Below, piece by piece: positions 8,457-16,281 of a stretch of 27,162 bases of DNA (its first letter is position 1; the number at the start of each line of letters is the position of its first letter). The DNA is from a virus. Under the pieces are notes generated by a model that had not been told where the DNA came from, did not search any database, and saw only the letters and a list, made by a program, of their open reading frames with translations. The stretch covers positions 1-27,162 of the IMG/VR virus record IMGVR_UViG_3300032516_000156; one strand, given 5' to 3'. Both the position numbers and the translations under genes were made by a program.

Positions 8457-9962
8457 ATGACTGATAAACCAAGGTTACAAAATGCAACTGCTGCTATAGT
8501 ATCTTTAGACCAAAATGATATTTCCAAAAATCCTTGGAGATATACTTGGAAGAAAGATAAAGATACTAAGGGTCCACAACCAGACTTTATAGAAATGATA
8601 AAGCGGTGTAGATTTTATTATAAACGTGACCCGCTTACAGCAACTACTATCAATAAATTAATTGATATTGGTATTAATAATTTAGTGTTTCATAAAAACG
8701 GACTATCTGATAATGAATTCAGAGTGTTTGAAGGATTAAGTGATAAACTTATAGTCTTTGCAGAAGATATGGCATTAGAATTTCTTATATCTGGATTAGT
8801 TGTTCCTGAAATTGAATATGGAACAATGGAAAAAGACGAAGTTAAATCTTTAGGAATAAAGAAATATGACTCTTTACAAATGCCTGAAACTATGTGGGTT
8901 AGAGACCCAGCTACCATAGAAATAAAATCGTCAGTTCTTCCAGATCAACCATCATATTTTGTTACTATTCCTGATGAAATGTTACACTTTATTAGGAATA
9001 ATGGTATATATCCAGATGGTAGTGAAGACCAAGCATTATATAAAGAATTTGAATCTTATTCACCAACTTTTGTAAGTAAAATAAAAGAAGGACAGAATAA
9101 AATATTACTCGAAAATGATTTTATTATAAGACGAAGAATTACTACAGAATCTCCATATCCTACACCATATCTTTCTGCTGCTGTGGATATTTTAGAGCAT
9201 AAAAGAAATCTTAGACGAACAGATTATTCTATTGCAAATAAAGTTCTAAGTGCTATTTTACAAATTTCTGTTGGTAGTGATGACTATCCAATGACTGAAA
9301 GTGAAGAAGATAAGAAATTTATGGATGGTTTAAAGGAACAATTACTATGGAGAAATCGTGGAAATAACGATATTGAGAACATATTTCAGCTGTTTACGTC
9401 ACATGTGGTACAATTAAAGTGGATATTTCCTGACGTTGATGTCCTAATTAACGATTCTAAATATCAGGAAATAAACCAAGAAATTTTATTTGCTCTGGGA
9501 TTTCCAAGAATATTAATCACAGGAGAAACAGAAAAAAGTAGTGCAGGAGACCAAGAATTTGCTTCCTTATCCCCTATTAAAACAATGGAAAACTTTAGGG
9601 AAAAGATATTAACAGTTATTAAAGAAATTGTTTATCAAGTTTCTAAAAGAAATAAATTTGCTAATACTCCAGAAGTGGAATTTGAACCTATTAACTTCCA
9701 CAAATTTGAGTCTTATATTACGGCATTAGCTAAATTATTTGATAGTGGTGGATTAAGTAGAGACTCTATGGCAAAGGTTCTTGGTTACAACTTTAATGAT
9801 GAAGTTGAGAAAAGAGCATTAGAACAAGATAAAGTAGAAGTATTTGATGTTCCGGCTTTTGGTGAAAGTCCCAACAGTAGACCGCCAACTGGTCCCGGAC
9901 AAGCACCTACAGTAAAGAAAACAACTACTACACAAAAGAAGGTAACAAATAATGGAAAATAA
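8457..9962 (+). CDS. Portal protein
   Basis: 501-residue dodecameric portal expected at the unique capsid vertex, the docking site for TerL and later the neck. It follows terL directly. I chose ATG 8457, five bases after the terL stop with GGTGG upstream. A GTG at 8445 inside the terL end would add four residues. Portal-like features are the PWRYTWKKD opening, RDPLTATTINKLIDIGINN (wing helices) and the C-terminal stretch EINQEILFALGFPRILITGETEKSS, followed by a long stem/crown helix around KTMENFREKILTVIKEIVYQV, typical of SPP1/phi29-type portals. The low-complexity, Pro- and Thr-rich tail after about residue 470 is probably disordered. Confidence 0.9.
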   Translation: MTDKPRLQNATAAIVSLDQNDISKNPWRYTWKKDKDTKGPQPDFIEMIKRCRFYYKRDPLTATTINKLIDIGINNLVFHKNGLSDNEFRVFEGLSDKLIVFAEDMALEFLISGLVVPEIEYGTMEKDEVKSLGIKKYDSLQMPETMWVRDPATIEIKSSVLPDQPSYFVTIPDEMLHFIRNNGIYPDGSEDQALYKEFESYSPTFVSKIKEGQNKILLENDFIIRRRITTESPYPTPYLSAAVDILEHKRNLRRTDYSIANKVLSAILQISVGSDDYPMTESEEDKKFMDGLKEQLLWRNRGNNDIENIFQLFTSHVVQLKWIFPDVDVLINDSKYQEINQEILFALGFPRILITGETEKSSAGDQEFASLSPIKTMENFREKILTVIKEIVYQVSKRNKFANTPEVEFEPINFHKFESYITALAKLFDSGGLSRDSMAKVLGYNFNDEVEKRALEQDKVEVFDVPAFGESPNSRPPTGPGQAPTVKKTTTTQKKVTNNGK

Positions 9963-10938
9963 GGCTACATTTACTGCAAATTTAGAAGATATGGTACAAT
10001 CATTAGAGGGTCCAGAAACTGGTGGAGATGCAACTGCATCACTATCTTTGAACCCAAGTGTAAATTATATTAAGTTTACACTTACTGATGATAAACCAAA
10101 CGGAAATAAGCAGCGAATTCCACAAGAAGAGTTTCCTAATCTTATTAATAGTGGTATATATATGCCTATTAAAAAGGCATTTAATAAGATTGAAAAGGGA
10201 CATAATGAATCTTTCCCTATGGGAGTTATAACGCATCTAAAACAGGTGGAAGATAAGGTTAAGGGAATTGCTACATTGTGGAGTAAAGAAAGACCCAAGG
10301 ATGTTGAACAAATTAAAGAAGAACTAAAATCTGGAAAGAACGTCAATCTTTCTTGGGAATTAACATATGATACAGAAGCATCTGAAGAAACAGATGGTAT
10401 TACCACACTTAAAAATGTGTTTTTAACTGCTGCAACTATTGTGGGATTACCCGCATATCGTGGCAGAACATCAATAGAAGCATTCGCTTCTGACGAAAGG
10501 AAAGAGGAAATGGCTGACGAAGTTGAGAAGGAATTGGAAAAAGCACAAAAAGAACGGGATGAATTTAAATCCCAACTAGACGAAATAAAGAAACAAAGTA
10601 TTGAAAAAGATACTGAACTTGTCGGGTTAAAGAATTTTAAAGCTGAAGTAGAAAAAGTAGAATCAGAACGTAAAAAGTTAGGAACTATTAAACAGAAATT
10701 TACTTCCGCTAAGATTGTAAAAGATGACAAATATTTTGAAGAGAATAAGGAAAAGTTATTGTCTTTAGATGAAAGTACTCTTGAATTCATGTTACAGGAT
10801 TTAAAAGTATTTACTGTTCCTGAAACTCTAGAAAATAAAGAGGACAAAACTAAAATTCCTCCTATTACTAACACGACAACCACACCTGACTTTACCCCTA
10901 AATTCCTTGGCGAAGCCCTGCGAACTCAGGGGAAATAA
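9952..10938 (+). CDS. Putative prohead protease fused to scaffold
   Basis: 328 residues in two clear halves. Residues about 35-178 form a compact domain with RIPQEEFPNLINSGIYM, EKGHNESFPMG, VNLSWELTYD and GLPAYRGRT. The order and the SWEL and PAY-x-GR motifs resemble capsid maturation proteases, with S134 and H84 as plausible but unproven catalytic residues. Residues about 187-255 are a Lys/Glu-rich coiled coil with the look of a scaffold delta domain, and the rest is a low-complexity linker and a short basic end. It overlaps the portal gene by 11 nt and precedes the capsid genes, the usual place for this fusion. The protein would be packed inside the prohead and degraded. Confidence 0.68.
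   Translation: MENKATFTANLEDMVQSLEGPETGGDATASLSLNPSVNYIKFTLTDDKPNGNKQRIPQEEFPNLINSGIYMPIKKAFNKIEKGHNESFPMGVITHLKQVEDKVKGIATLWSKERPKDVEQIKEELKSGKNVNLSWELTYDTEASEETDGITTLKNVFLTAATIVGLPAYRGRTSIEAFASDERKEEMADEVEKELEKAQKERDEFKSQLDEIKKQSIEKDTELVGLKNFKAEVEKVESERKKLGTIKQKFTSAKIVKDDKYFEENKEKLLSLDESTLEFMLQDLKVFTVPETLENKEDKTKIPPITNTTTTPDFTPKFLGEALRTQGK
10510..10938 (+). CDS. Possible separately initiated scaffold protein (internal start)
   Basis: In-frame internal ATG at codon 187 of the protease-scaffold gene, preceded by GAAAGGAAAGAGGAA. The AAAGG element ends nine bases before the ATG, an effective spacing. The product would be a 142-residue coiled-coil protein without the protease domain, as in lambda Nu3 within gene C. 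The start falls exactly at the domain boundary. The purine-rich stretch also encodes Glu and Lys, so the match may be incidental. Confidence 0.4.
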   Translation: MADEVEKELEKAQKERDEFKSQLDEIKKQSIEKDTELVGLKNFKAEVEKVESERKKLGTIKQKFTSAKIVKDDKYFEENKEKLLSLDESTLEFMLQDLKVFTVPETLENKEDKTKIPPITNTTTTPDFTPKFLGEALRTQGK

Positions 10939-10960
10939 ATATTGGAGATTATAAAATACT

Positions 10961-11527
10961 ATGGAAATTAATAGATTTGAAGACGTTTTAGGCGTTATTC
11001 CTACAGAAGATATCGTTGAAGGAAGATTTGTTCTACTTTGTGAACATTCTTTTTCCTACGATTTTGGTAGTAGGGAAGACGTAGTTGGTGTAAAACTTCC
11101 TGCCTCTGCTGATGACGCAACTCGTTGCAAGTTTTGTTTGACTTGGGCTGTTAGTAATAGTTCTACACCTATGTATATTCCTCAACCGACACTTGACCAA
11201 GGTGCTCGAAGAGGTGGGTGGAGTGAGGACGCTAATACCCCAATTGAAGGCTCCACAATTTATTTGACCTATCCGGGTTACACCGAAGGTCAGACTATTC
11301 CTTCTGGTACTCCTTCACTGGTTTATACAGAGGGCACATTCACCATTCCGCTTGGTGGATATGTTTCTAGTGCGGACATTATTAAACCCGGTGCTGGCGT
11401 TAAAATTGCTTACGATGGGAATAACAAGGGTAAACCTACATACTGTTCTGCTAATGCAGTTGGTATGATTGGATATACTGAACGGTACGATTCTGCTGAC
11501 GGTGATTTAACAATCCGGGTAGAATAA
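10961..11527 (+). CDS. Putative head decoration/virion protein
   Basis: 188-residue soluble protein rich in beta-prone Gly, Thr and Val segments, between the protease-scaffold gene and the major capsid gene, the place where many siphoviruses encode a capsid decoration or stabilization protein. It contains a CKFC pair (TRCKFCLTWAV), plus one Cys near residue 28 and one near the end. Whether these bind metal is unknown. The ribosome site GGAG lies about 14 bases upstream, somewhat far. Arg codons are half CGN, like the capsid gene and unlike most neighbours, suggesting high expression. No specific family recognised. Confidence 0.62.
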   Translation: MEINRFEDVLGVIPTEDIVEGRFVLLCEHSFSYDFGSREDVVGVKLPASADDATRCKFCLTWAVSNSSTPMYIPQPTLDQGARRGGWSEDANTPIEGSTIYLTYPGYTEGQTIPSGTPSLVYTEGTFTIPLGGYVSSADIIKPGAGVKIAYDGNNKGKPTYCSANAVGMIGYTERYDSADGDLTIRVE

Positions 11528-11549
11528 TTTTTAGGAGGAATTTAATAAA

Positions 11550-12452
11550 ATGGATGAAAAATTAAAGGATGCTGTCGCTTCCGTAATAAAGGACTCAGGG
11601 AAGAGAGACGCACTTGCTCAGATGATTGTGGAGTATGCTAATCCCGGTCATATTGGGGTTGATTTTATTGGTATGTTCTTGAATACCAGAGCACTTCAAC
11701 CCGGAGACCAGCTTGTTAAGAAAATGAGAAAGGGTATTAAAGTTCGCACGCTTGTTCCCGGTGCTATTCATCTGAAAGATGAAATCACTGTGTCAGAACG
11801 TATGAACTATGTTCTAGACGGTGCTGTTGTTAGCGTTGGTGCTAATGCTTGGGAATTAGATTCAGGTGAACTTGGTACTGTTGGTTCAATTCGTAACGAG
11901 ATGCTCTCCAAACTTCGTGACTTTTACTTCGGTAAAGTCTTCACAGCTCTTTCAACCCTGTGGACTGCTGGTAATAACGCTACTAACTTTACGGACATTG
12001 GTGGTGATATTACCGCTCTAGCTCTGAAAAATGCCATTGATTATATCAATGAAACTACAGGTGGAGTTCGTGCTGTTATTGGTACTCGTGCTGCCTTGAC
12101 ACCTATTACTACCTTTGGTGCTTCTTGGTCTGATGGTACTGATAATATTGAAGTTCCTGACAATATTCGTGAAATAATGCAAACCGGTTGGTTAGGACGC
12201 TATTATGGTGCTCCTATTATAGCTGTTGAGCAGGTCTACGATAATCTTGATGATTATAACACTATGATTCCTACCGATAAGGTTGTTGTTATTGGTAAGA
12301 ATGTTGGTGAGTTTATTACTTACGGTGACATTAAATATCAAGAATGGACTGACCCACGACCCATACCTCCGTACTGGACTCTGTCTTTATATCAGCAATT
12401 TGGTATGATTATAGACAAGGCCGAAGGTATCTTTGTTCTAGAAGTTGTGTAA
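11550..12452 (+). CDS. Major capsid protein
   Basis: 300-residue shell protein, probably HK97-fold. Evidence is position (portal, protease/scaffold, decoration, then this gene), a near-consensus ribosome binding site AGGAGG at 11533-11538, marked codon bias (9 of 12 Arg codons are CGN, against almost all AGA in the cassette) and a hairpin terminator directly after it. The early segment (about 60-95, KGIKVRTLVPGAIHLKDEIT) could be the E-loop. NEMLSKLRDFYFGKVFTAL looks like the long spine helix, and IPPYWTLSLYQQFGMII is a typical P-domain end where capsid proteins return to strand. No Lys/Asn cross-link chemistry can be assigned. Confidence 0.82.
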   Translation: MDEKLKDAVASVIKDSGKRDALAQMIVEYANPGHIGVDFIGMFLNTRALQPGDQLVKKMRKGIKVRTLVPGAIHLKDEITVSERMNYVLDGAVVSVGANAWELDSGELGTVGSIRNEMLSKLRDFYFGKVFTALSTLWTAGNNATNFTDIGGDITALALKNAIDYINETTGGVRAVIGTRAALTPITTFGASWSDGTDNIEVPDNIREIMQTGWLGRYYGAPIIAVEQVYDNLDDYNTMIPTDKVVVIGKNVGEFITYGDIKYQEWTDPRPIPPYWTLSLYQQFGMIIDKAEGIFVLEVV

Positions 12453-12465
12453 TTAGGCATTAGAA

Positions 12466-12505
12466 ATAATAAGGGGTAAACTGTATAGCATCCTTATTAT
12501 ATTTT
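12466..12505 (+). terminator. Hairpin terminator after the capsid gene
   Basis: Perfect 9-bp inverted repeat ATAATAAGG (12466-12474) and CCTTATTAT (12492-12500) with a 17-nt loop, followed by ATTTT. The stem is AT-rich and the T tract short, so it may terminate only partly and reduce expression of downstream genes relative to capsid. Confidence 0.55.
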
Positions 12506-12535
12506 AAAATAAAGGTTTGAAGAAAGGATTATAAA

Positions 12536-13024
12536 ATGACAGAGAATAGGTTAGAAACGTTTTCCAATATGCAAACTGGAAAGCCATATAAAAGCTATAA
12601 GAAAACAATTTTAGCGAAAATCTACGTACAACTTCTAGACCCATTTTCGGAGACTCCGGTGGGTCTAATTTTGGAAACCAATCCGAAATTTCCAGGAAGA
12701 GATATTGTTGATGTTTGGTCTGAAAAAGAGGATGTTTTTTTCAAAAGAGCAAATAAACGTCAATTTGACCAAGGAAATATTATACCACATACTCGTCCTG
12801 AAATAGTAAATGAGGAGCCTAAAATTGAATCTTATTCTGATGAAAAACTTACCGAAATTGTAAACTCTAAGTTTTTAACCTTACAAAGTATTCTTAATAA
12901 GGTAGAAACAGAAGCAGTTCTTTTTCGTATGATAACAATTGCTAAAGAACAAGAAAAATCTGTAAAGATTGTAGGAGCAATTGAAGCAAGACTTTCTGAA
13001 ATAAATAAACTTCCAGTAAGTTAA
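12536..13024 (+). CDS. Hypothetical protein downstream of capsid gene
   Basis: 162 residues, soluble, no membrane segment. The N-terminal half contains aromatic and Pro-rich segments (LLDPFSETPVGLI, NPKFPGRDIVDVW). The C-terminal part (about 105-158) is predicted helical and may form a coiled coil. It has a clear ribosome site AGAAAGGA seven bases before the ATG and is the first gene after the capsid terminator. No family recognised. The position suggests a virion or head-completion role, but this is not shown by the sequence. Confidence 0.65.
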   Translation: MTENRLETFSNMQTGKPYKSYKKTILAKIYVQLLDPFSETPVGLILETNPKFPGRDIVDVWSEKEDVFFKRANKRQFDQGNIIPHTRPEIVNEEPKIESYSDEKLTEIVNSKFLTLQSILNKVETEAVLFRMITIAKEQEKSVKIVGAIEARLSEINKLPVS

Positions 13025-13035
13025 TTGGAGTAAAT

Positions 13036-13170
13036 ATGGAACCAAAACCTAAAATAAAAGAAGAAGAAGAAGTAATAGAGGAAAAGAAAGAAGAACCAAA
13101 AGAAGTAAAACATTATGTTCTTGAAGTTCAAGACTCTATTATGGGACAAAAAACAATTATAGGAGAATAA
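13036..13170 (+). CDS. Small charged protein (44 aa)
   Basis: 44 residues, with ATG preceded by TTGGAG at five bases and a TAATAA double stop. The first half is almost only Glu, Lys, Pro and Val (EEEEVIEEKKEEPKEV) and is likely disordered. The second half (HYVLEVQDSIMGQKTIIGE) is strand-like. It fits tightly between two genes with the same spacing as its neighbours, which supports it being real. Function unknown. Possible linker or assembly peptide. Confidence 0.55.
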   Translation: MEPKPKIKEEEEVIEEKKEEPKEVKHYVLEVQDSIMGQKTIIGE

Positions 13171-13174
13171 TAAT

Positions 13175-13546
13175 ATGGGAAAAGTAGCCCCAGATTCAAT
13201 GATTGATGCCGCATTTGCTTATGTACAAGCGTGCGATAAAGAGTTTGTTTGTTCAGCAGAACCTACTGACTATAGTAATGCCGCAACTGTTGTGGATTTA
13301 GCAACAACCGCAATGACACCCACTACAGATTTTCCAGTAGCTAATGGTACAAGTGGTCGTAAATGTACCCCAGCCGCAAAGTCTGGTGTAACTATTGATC
13401 ATGGTGGAACAGCAACACATATAGCCCTTGGTTTAACTGCTGGTTCAACCCTGAGATATGTTACAACTTGTACCTCACAGGTTCTAACTGGTGGTGGTAC
13501 GGTTGATATTCCCGCTTGGATAATTCAAATAAACGACCCTACCTAA
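13175..13546 (+). CDS. Virion protein, small head/appendage family
   Basis: 123 residues. The layout DSMIDAAFAYVQACDKEFVCSAEP, then SGRKCTPAAKSGVTI, GGTATHIALGLT and TLRYVTTCTSQ, with a C-terminal strand, matches a common family of small phage structural proteins, which I recall from many tailed phages, usually encoded between capsid and tail genes. Beta-rich, soluble, no signal. Start ATG is supported by TAGGAGAA upstream. The exact place in the virion is not known to me. Confidence 0.62.
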   Translation: MGKVAPDSMIDAAFAYVQACDKEFVCSAEPTDYSNAATVVDLATTAMTPTTDFPVANGTSGRKCTPAAKSGVTIDHGGTATHIALGLTAGSTLRYVTTCTSQVLTGGGTVDIPAWIIQINDPT

Positions 13547-13558
13547 AAGGAGGCAATT

Positions 13559-14023
13559 ATGCCTAGTAGATACCAGTGTGCAGGTCGTTCAACAGCTACT
13601 GCCTCCACCGCAGACTACGTTATAGCTAACTTCTGGAATCCACATGCAAGTAAACCATTGTGTGTAAGAGAGATTTGGTATGCAAAAACCATATCGACAG
13701 CAGATTATATACAGGTTGCTCGTTCAACCACTGCTGGAACAACCCCAGGGAGTACTGTAACTCCAAATATATACAATGATAGAGATAGACAACTTGCTCC
13801 AGGAACAGGTGTGCTGTTGTATATGGGAACATACGCATCTACTCAGCCTGTCTTACAAACTCCTGCTCTAGCCAGATATGCTTTACCTGCCGCTATTGGA
13901 TCAGGTATAGTATTGGTATTCGATCCTCCTATTAGAGTTGCTGCTGGTGAGGGATTAGCAGTTGCAACATCCGTAGCCACAATAGGACAACCAGCAGATG
14001 TAACTTTTGTCTGGGAGGAGTAA
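13559..14023 (+). CDS. Beta-rich virion protein, tandem paralog A
   Basis: 154 residues, with strong ribosome site AAAAGGAGG. Tandem paralog of the next gene: shared blocks are RYxxxGR near the start, TTPGSTVTPNIYNDRDRxLAP, an AAIGSG-like turn, FDPPIRV, GEGLAVA and the identical end FVWEE. Strands alternating with Gly/Ala-Thr turns suggest a beta-sandwich or jelly-roll fold. Proteins with this pattern recur beside head and appendage genes in siphoviruses. A decoration, head-fibre or adhesion role is an inference. Confidence 0.65.
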   Translation: MPSRYQCAGRSTATASTADYVIANFWNPHASKPLCVREIWYAKTISTADYIQVARSTTAGTTPGSTVTPNIYNDRDRQLAPGTGVLLYMGTYASTQPVLQTPALARYALPAAIGSGIVLVFDPPIRVAAGEGLAVATSVATIGQPADVTFVWEE

Positions 14024-14025
14024 TT

Positions 14026-14484
14026 ATGACACAAAGATACTCAGTAAGCGGAAGAAATGCCGCTACGGGTGCTTCAGTTGACCAAGCAGGAGCAGTATTG
14101 TGGAACGCCTCTGCAATAAAAGTAATTTATTGTAGAGAGATAAGTGGGTTTACCTCATCTGCTGTAGCATGGGCATTACAACTTATTAGGACCTCTACAA
14201 GAGGAACTCCAGGAAGCACAGTAACTCCGGATATTGACAATGATAGAGACCGTTTGTTAGCTCCTCAATCCACTTGTGTTTTAGACCTTGGATTATTTTC
14301 ATCTGCTCCTACAGTACAAGGACCTGCTATGGCAAGAACACACCTAGGTGCAGTTATTGGAAGTGCATTTGGTTGGATATTTGATCCTCCTATTGCTATT
14401 CCAGCAGGAACCGGATTGGCTATTGCAAATGTTCCAGCAACTGCTAGTCCCACTGTAGATTGGACTTTTGTCTGGGAGGAATAA
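14026..14484 (+). CDS. Beta-rich virion protein, tandem paralog B
   Basis: 152 residues, two bases after paralog A, with ribosome site GGGAGGAG inside the end of the previous gene. Shared landmarks with A are GTPGSTVTPDIDNDRDRLLAP, AVIGS, IFDPPIAIP, GTGLAIA and TFVWEE. Divergence outside these motifs indicates an old duplication rather than a recent copy. The pair may form a heteromeric surface assembly or may have specialised in binding. Confidence 0.65.
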   Translation: MTQRYSVSGRNAATGASVDQAGAVLWNASAIKVIYCREISGFTSSAVAWALQLIRTSTRGTPGSTVTPDIDNDRDRLLAPQSTCVLDLGLFSSAPTVQGPAMARTHLGAVIGSAFGWIFDPPIAIPAGTGLAIANVPATASPTVDWTFVWEE

Positions 14485-14487
14485 CCC

Positions 14488-16281
14488 TTGCCTAGTTATA
14501 GAACCGGATCTTCTCTTTATGCGGTTCAACTATTTCATCAAACCACCAAAAGTAGTTCTTCTGGTGGTATTGCCAATACCTCCGGTATGGCAACCGGAAT
14601 GGAAGATAAAAGACTACTAGATACACATGCAAAATTTTATAAGGGACTATCTCAATCTAACACAGATGCTTATTTTGTAGCAAATCTTCCACCCCCTACA
14701 GTAGAAGTTCAAGACTCAACGCAAGACCAGTCTGCTGAAAATGTAGTTCTTATACAACATAATATCCTTGTAGTACAGGATGCTACCCAACTACAGTCAG
14801 TAGATACTGTCGGATACCTTGTTCAGAATCTTGCAGTACAGGACGCTACACAGGATCATACAGTTGAAAATATAGGATACCTAGTTCAGAATCTAGCTGT
14901 AGATGCTGCTACTCACGACCATACCGCAGAAAATGTTGGGTATCTAACTCAGAATTTAGCAGTTCAAGACTCAACGCAAGACCAATCTGCTGAAAATGTA
15001 GTCGTTACTGCTCATGAACCAGTAACAGTACTTGAAGTTCAAGATGCTACTCAGAATCATTCTGTAGAAAATGTTGTTCTAGTACAGCATAATATCTTAG
15101 TAGTTCAAGACGCAACACAAGACCAATCTGCTGAAAATTGTACCTTAATACAGCATAATATACTGGTAGTAGATAATGCCACACAACTACAAACAGCAGA
15201 GAATGTCATTGTTACCGCTCACGGAGTTCTTCTAGTAGTAGATAACGCTACACAAGACCATACTGTTGAAAACGTAGGGTACTTCACTCAGAATCTAGCT
15301 GTTCAGGACGCTACCCAAGCACAGTCAGCAGATACAGTAGGAATATTTACACAAAATCTAGTTGTTCAAGATGCTACCCAAACTCAGACATCAGAGACTG
15401 TAGACTTAGTTCAACATAATATTTTAGCAGTACAAGATTCAACTCAACTACAAACTTCTGAAAACACTGTGTTAGTACAGCACAACCTACTTGTAGTAAG
15501 TGACGCAACTCAGTTACAAACATCCGAAAATGTTGTACTAATTCAACATAATATACTAGCTGTAGACAATGCCACTCAAGACCATACTGCGGAGAACTGT
15601 GTTGTAATTGCTCATGCTCCAGGAGCAGTGGTAGCGGAAATACAAGACGCTACTCAGAGTCACTCAGCAGAAAATGTAGTTCTTGTACAGCACAATATAT
15701 TAGTAGTAGACAATGCTACTCAGGCCCATACTGTTGAAAGTGTAGGGCTAACTCAACATAATATTCTTTCTGTAGATAATGCAACTCAATTACAATCTGT
15801 AGAGAATGTATTATTAGAAATATCAGTTGCTATACAGAACGCTACACAAGACCAAAGTGCAGAAAATGTAGTTCTAGTTCAACATCATATTCTGGAAGTT
15901 CAGAACTGTTATCAGGATATGATCAGTGAGACAGTAGGACTTGTACAGCATAACATACTTGTAGTACAGGATGCCACACAACTTCACTCCGCAGAAGAGA
16001 TAATCTTCTATATATTACCTGCAATATTGGAAGTACAAGATGCAATACATTATCAAACTTCCGAGATTCTTGACCTTGTACAACATAATATACTTCAGGT
16101 GGATGATGCAATTCAAATACATATTTCTGATACAATAGATATGACCCCACTATTTGTTTTGTTATTCGCACTAAATTACGCCAGAGGTTACTTCAACGAT
16201 TTGAGTATAGATAGAAATCAAGAGGTAGGTAAAGATTTGAAAATAACAAAGGCCATAACAAAGACTTTTAGGAGAAGGTAA
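14488..16281 (+). CDS. Repeat-built virion surface protein (22 repeats)
   Basis: 597 residues starting at TTG 14488. GGGAGGAA lies eight bases upstream, and the first residues MPSY parallel the start of paralog A (MPSRY), which supports the choice. Residues 1-71 form a non-repeat N-terminal domain, perhaps an anchor. Residues 72 to about 550 consist of 22 degenerate repeats, mostly 22 residues, with consensus VQDATQ-x-x-(S/T)-AENV-x-L-x-QHNIL-x. The last about 45 residues end in a basic tail (KTFRRR). The strict strand-turn periodicity suggests a fibrous beta structure. The many Ser, Thr and Asn positions make it a possible glycan acceptor, which is speculation. No enzymatic motif. Confidence 0.72.
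   Translation: MPSYRTGSSLYAVQLFHQTTKSSSSGGIANTSGMATGMEDKRLLDTHAKFYKGLSQSNTDAYFVANLPPPTVEVQDSTQDQSAENVVLIQHNILVVQDATQLQSVDTVGYLVQNLAVQDATQDHTVENIGYLVQNLAVDAATHDHTAENVGYLTQNLAVQDSTQDQSAENVVVTAHEPVTVLEVQDATQNHSVENVVLVQHNILVVQDATQDQSAENCTLIQHNILVVDNATQLQTAENVIVTAHGVLLVVDNATQDHTVENVGYFTQNLAVQDATQAQSADTVGIFTQNLVVQDATQTQTSETVDLVQHNILAVQDSTQLQTSENTVLVQHNLLVVSDATQLQTSENVVLIQHNILAVDNATQDHTAENCVVIAHAPGAVVAEIQDATQSHSAENVVLVQHNILVVDNATQAHTVESVGLTQHNILSVDNATQLQSVENVLLEISVAIQNATQDQSAENVVLVQHHILEVQNCYQDMISETVGLVQHNILVVQDATQLHSAEEIIFYILPAILEVQDAIHYQTSEILDLVQHNILQVDDAIQIHISDTIDMTPLFVLLFALNYARGYFNDLSIDRNQEVGKDLKITKAITKTFRRR
14701..16143 (+). repeat. Degenerate 66-nt coding repeats (22 copies)
   Basis: Tandem in-frame repeats with a period near 66 nt. 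Copies 2-4, 9 and 10 carry a VG-Y/I-x-x-QNL variant in place of L-x-QHNIL. Copies 5, 8 and 14 carry longer turns (TAHEPVTVLE, TAHGVLLV, IAHAPGAVVAE). Copies 19-22 are degenerate and more hydrophobic. DNA copies are diverged at synonymous sites except for a 40-nt pair at 14707 and 14962. Confidence 0.85.

Noticed and set aside
10065-10883. Long minus-strand open frame of 272 codons opposite the protease-scaffold gene
   Set aside because: Serine- and phenylalanine-rich shadow of Lys/Glu-rich codons. No ribosome site, and the + strand gene has a coherent two-domain product.
14701-16143. CRISPR array or non-coding satellite
   Set aside because: Repeats are in frame, diverged mostly at synonymous sites, and lie within an open reading frame with conserved amino acid pattern. 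No constant repeat/variable spacer layout.
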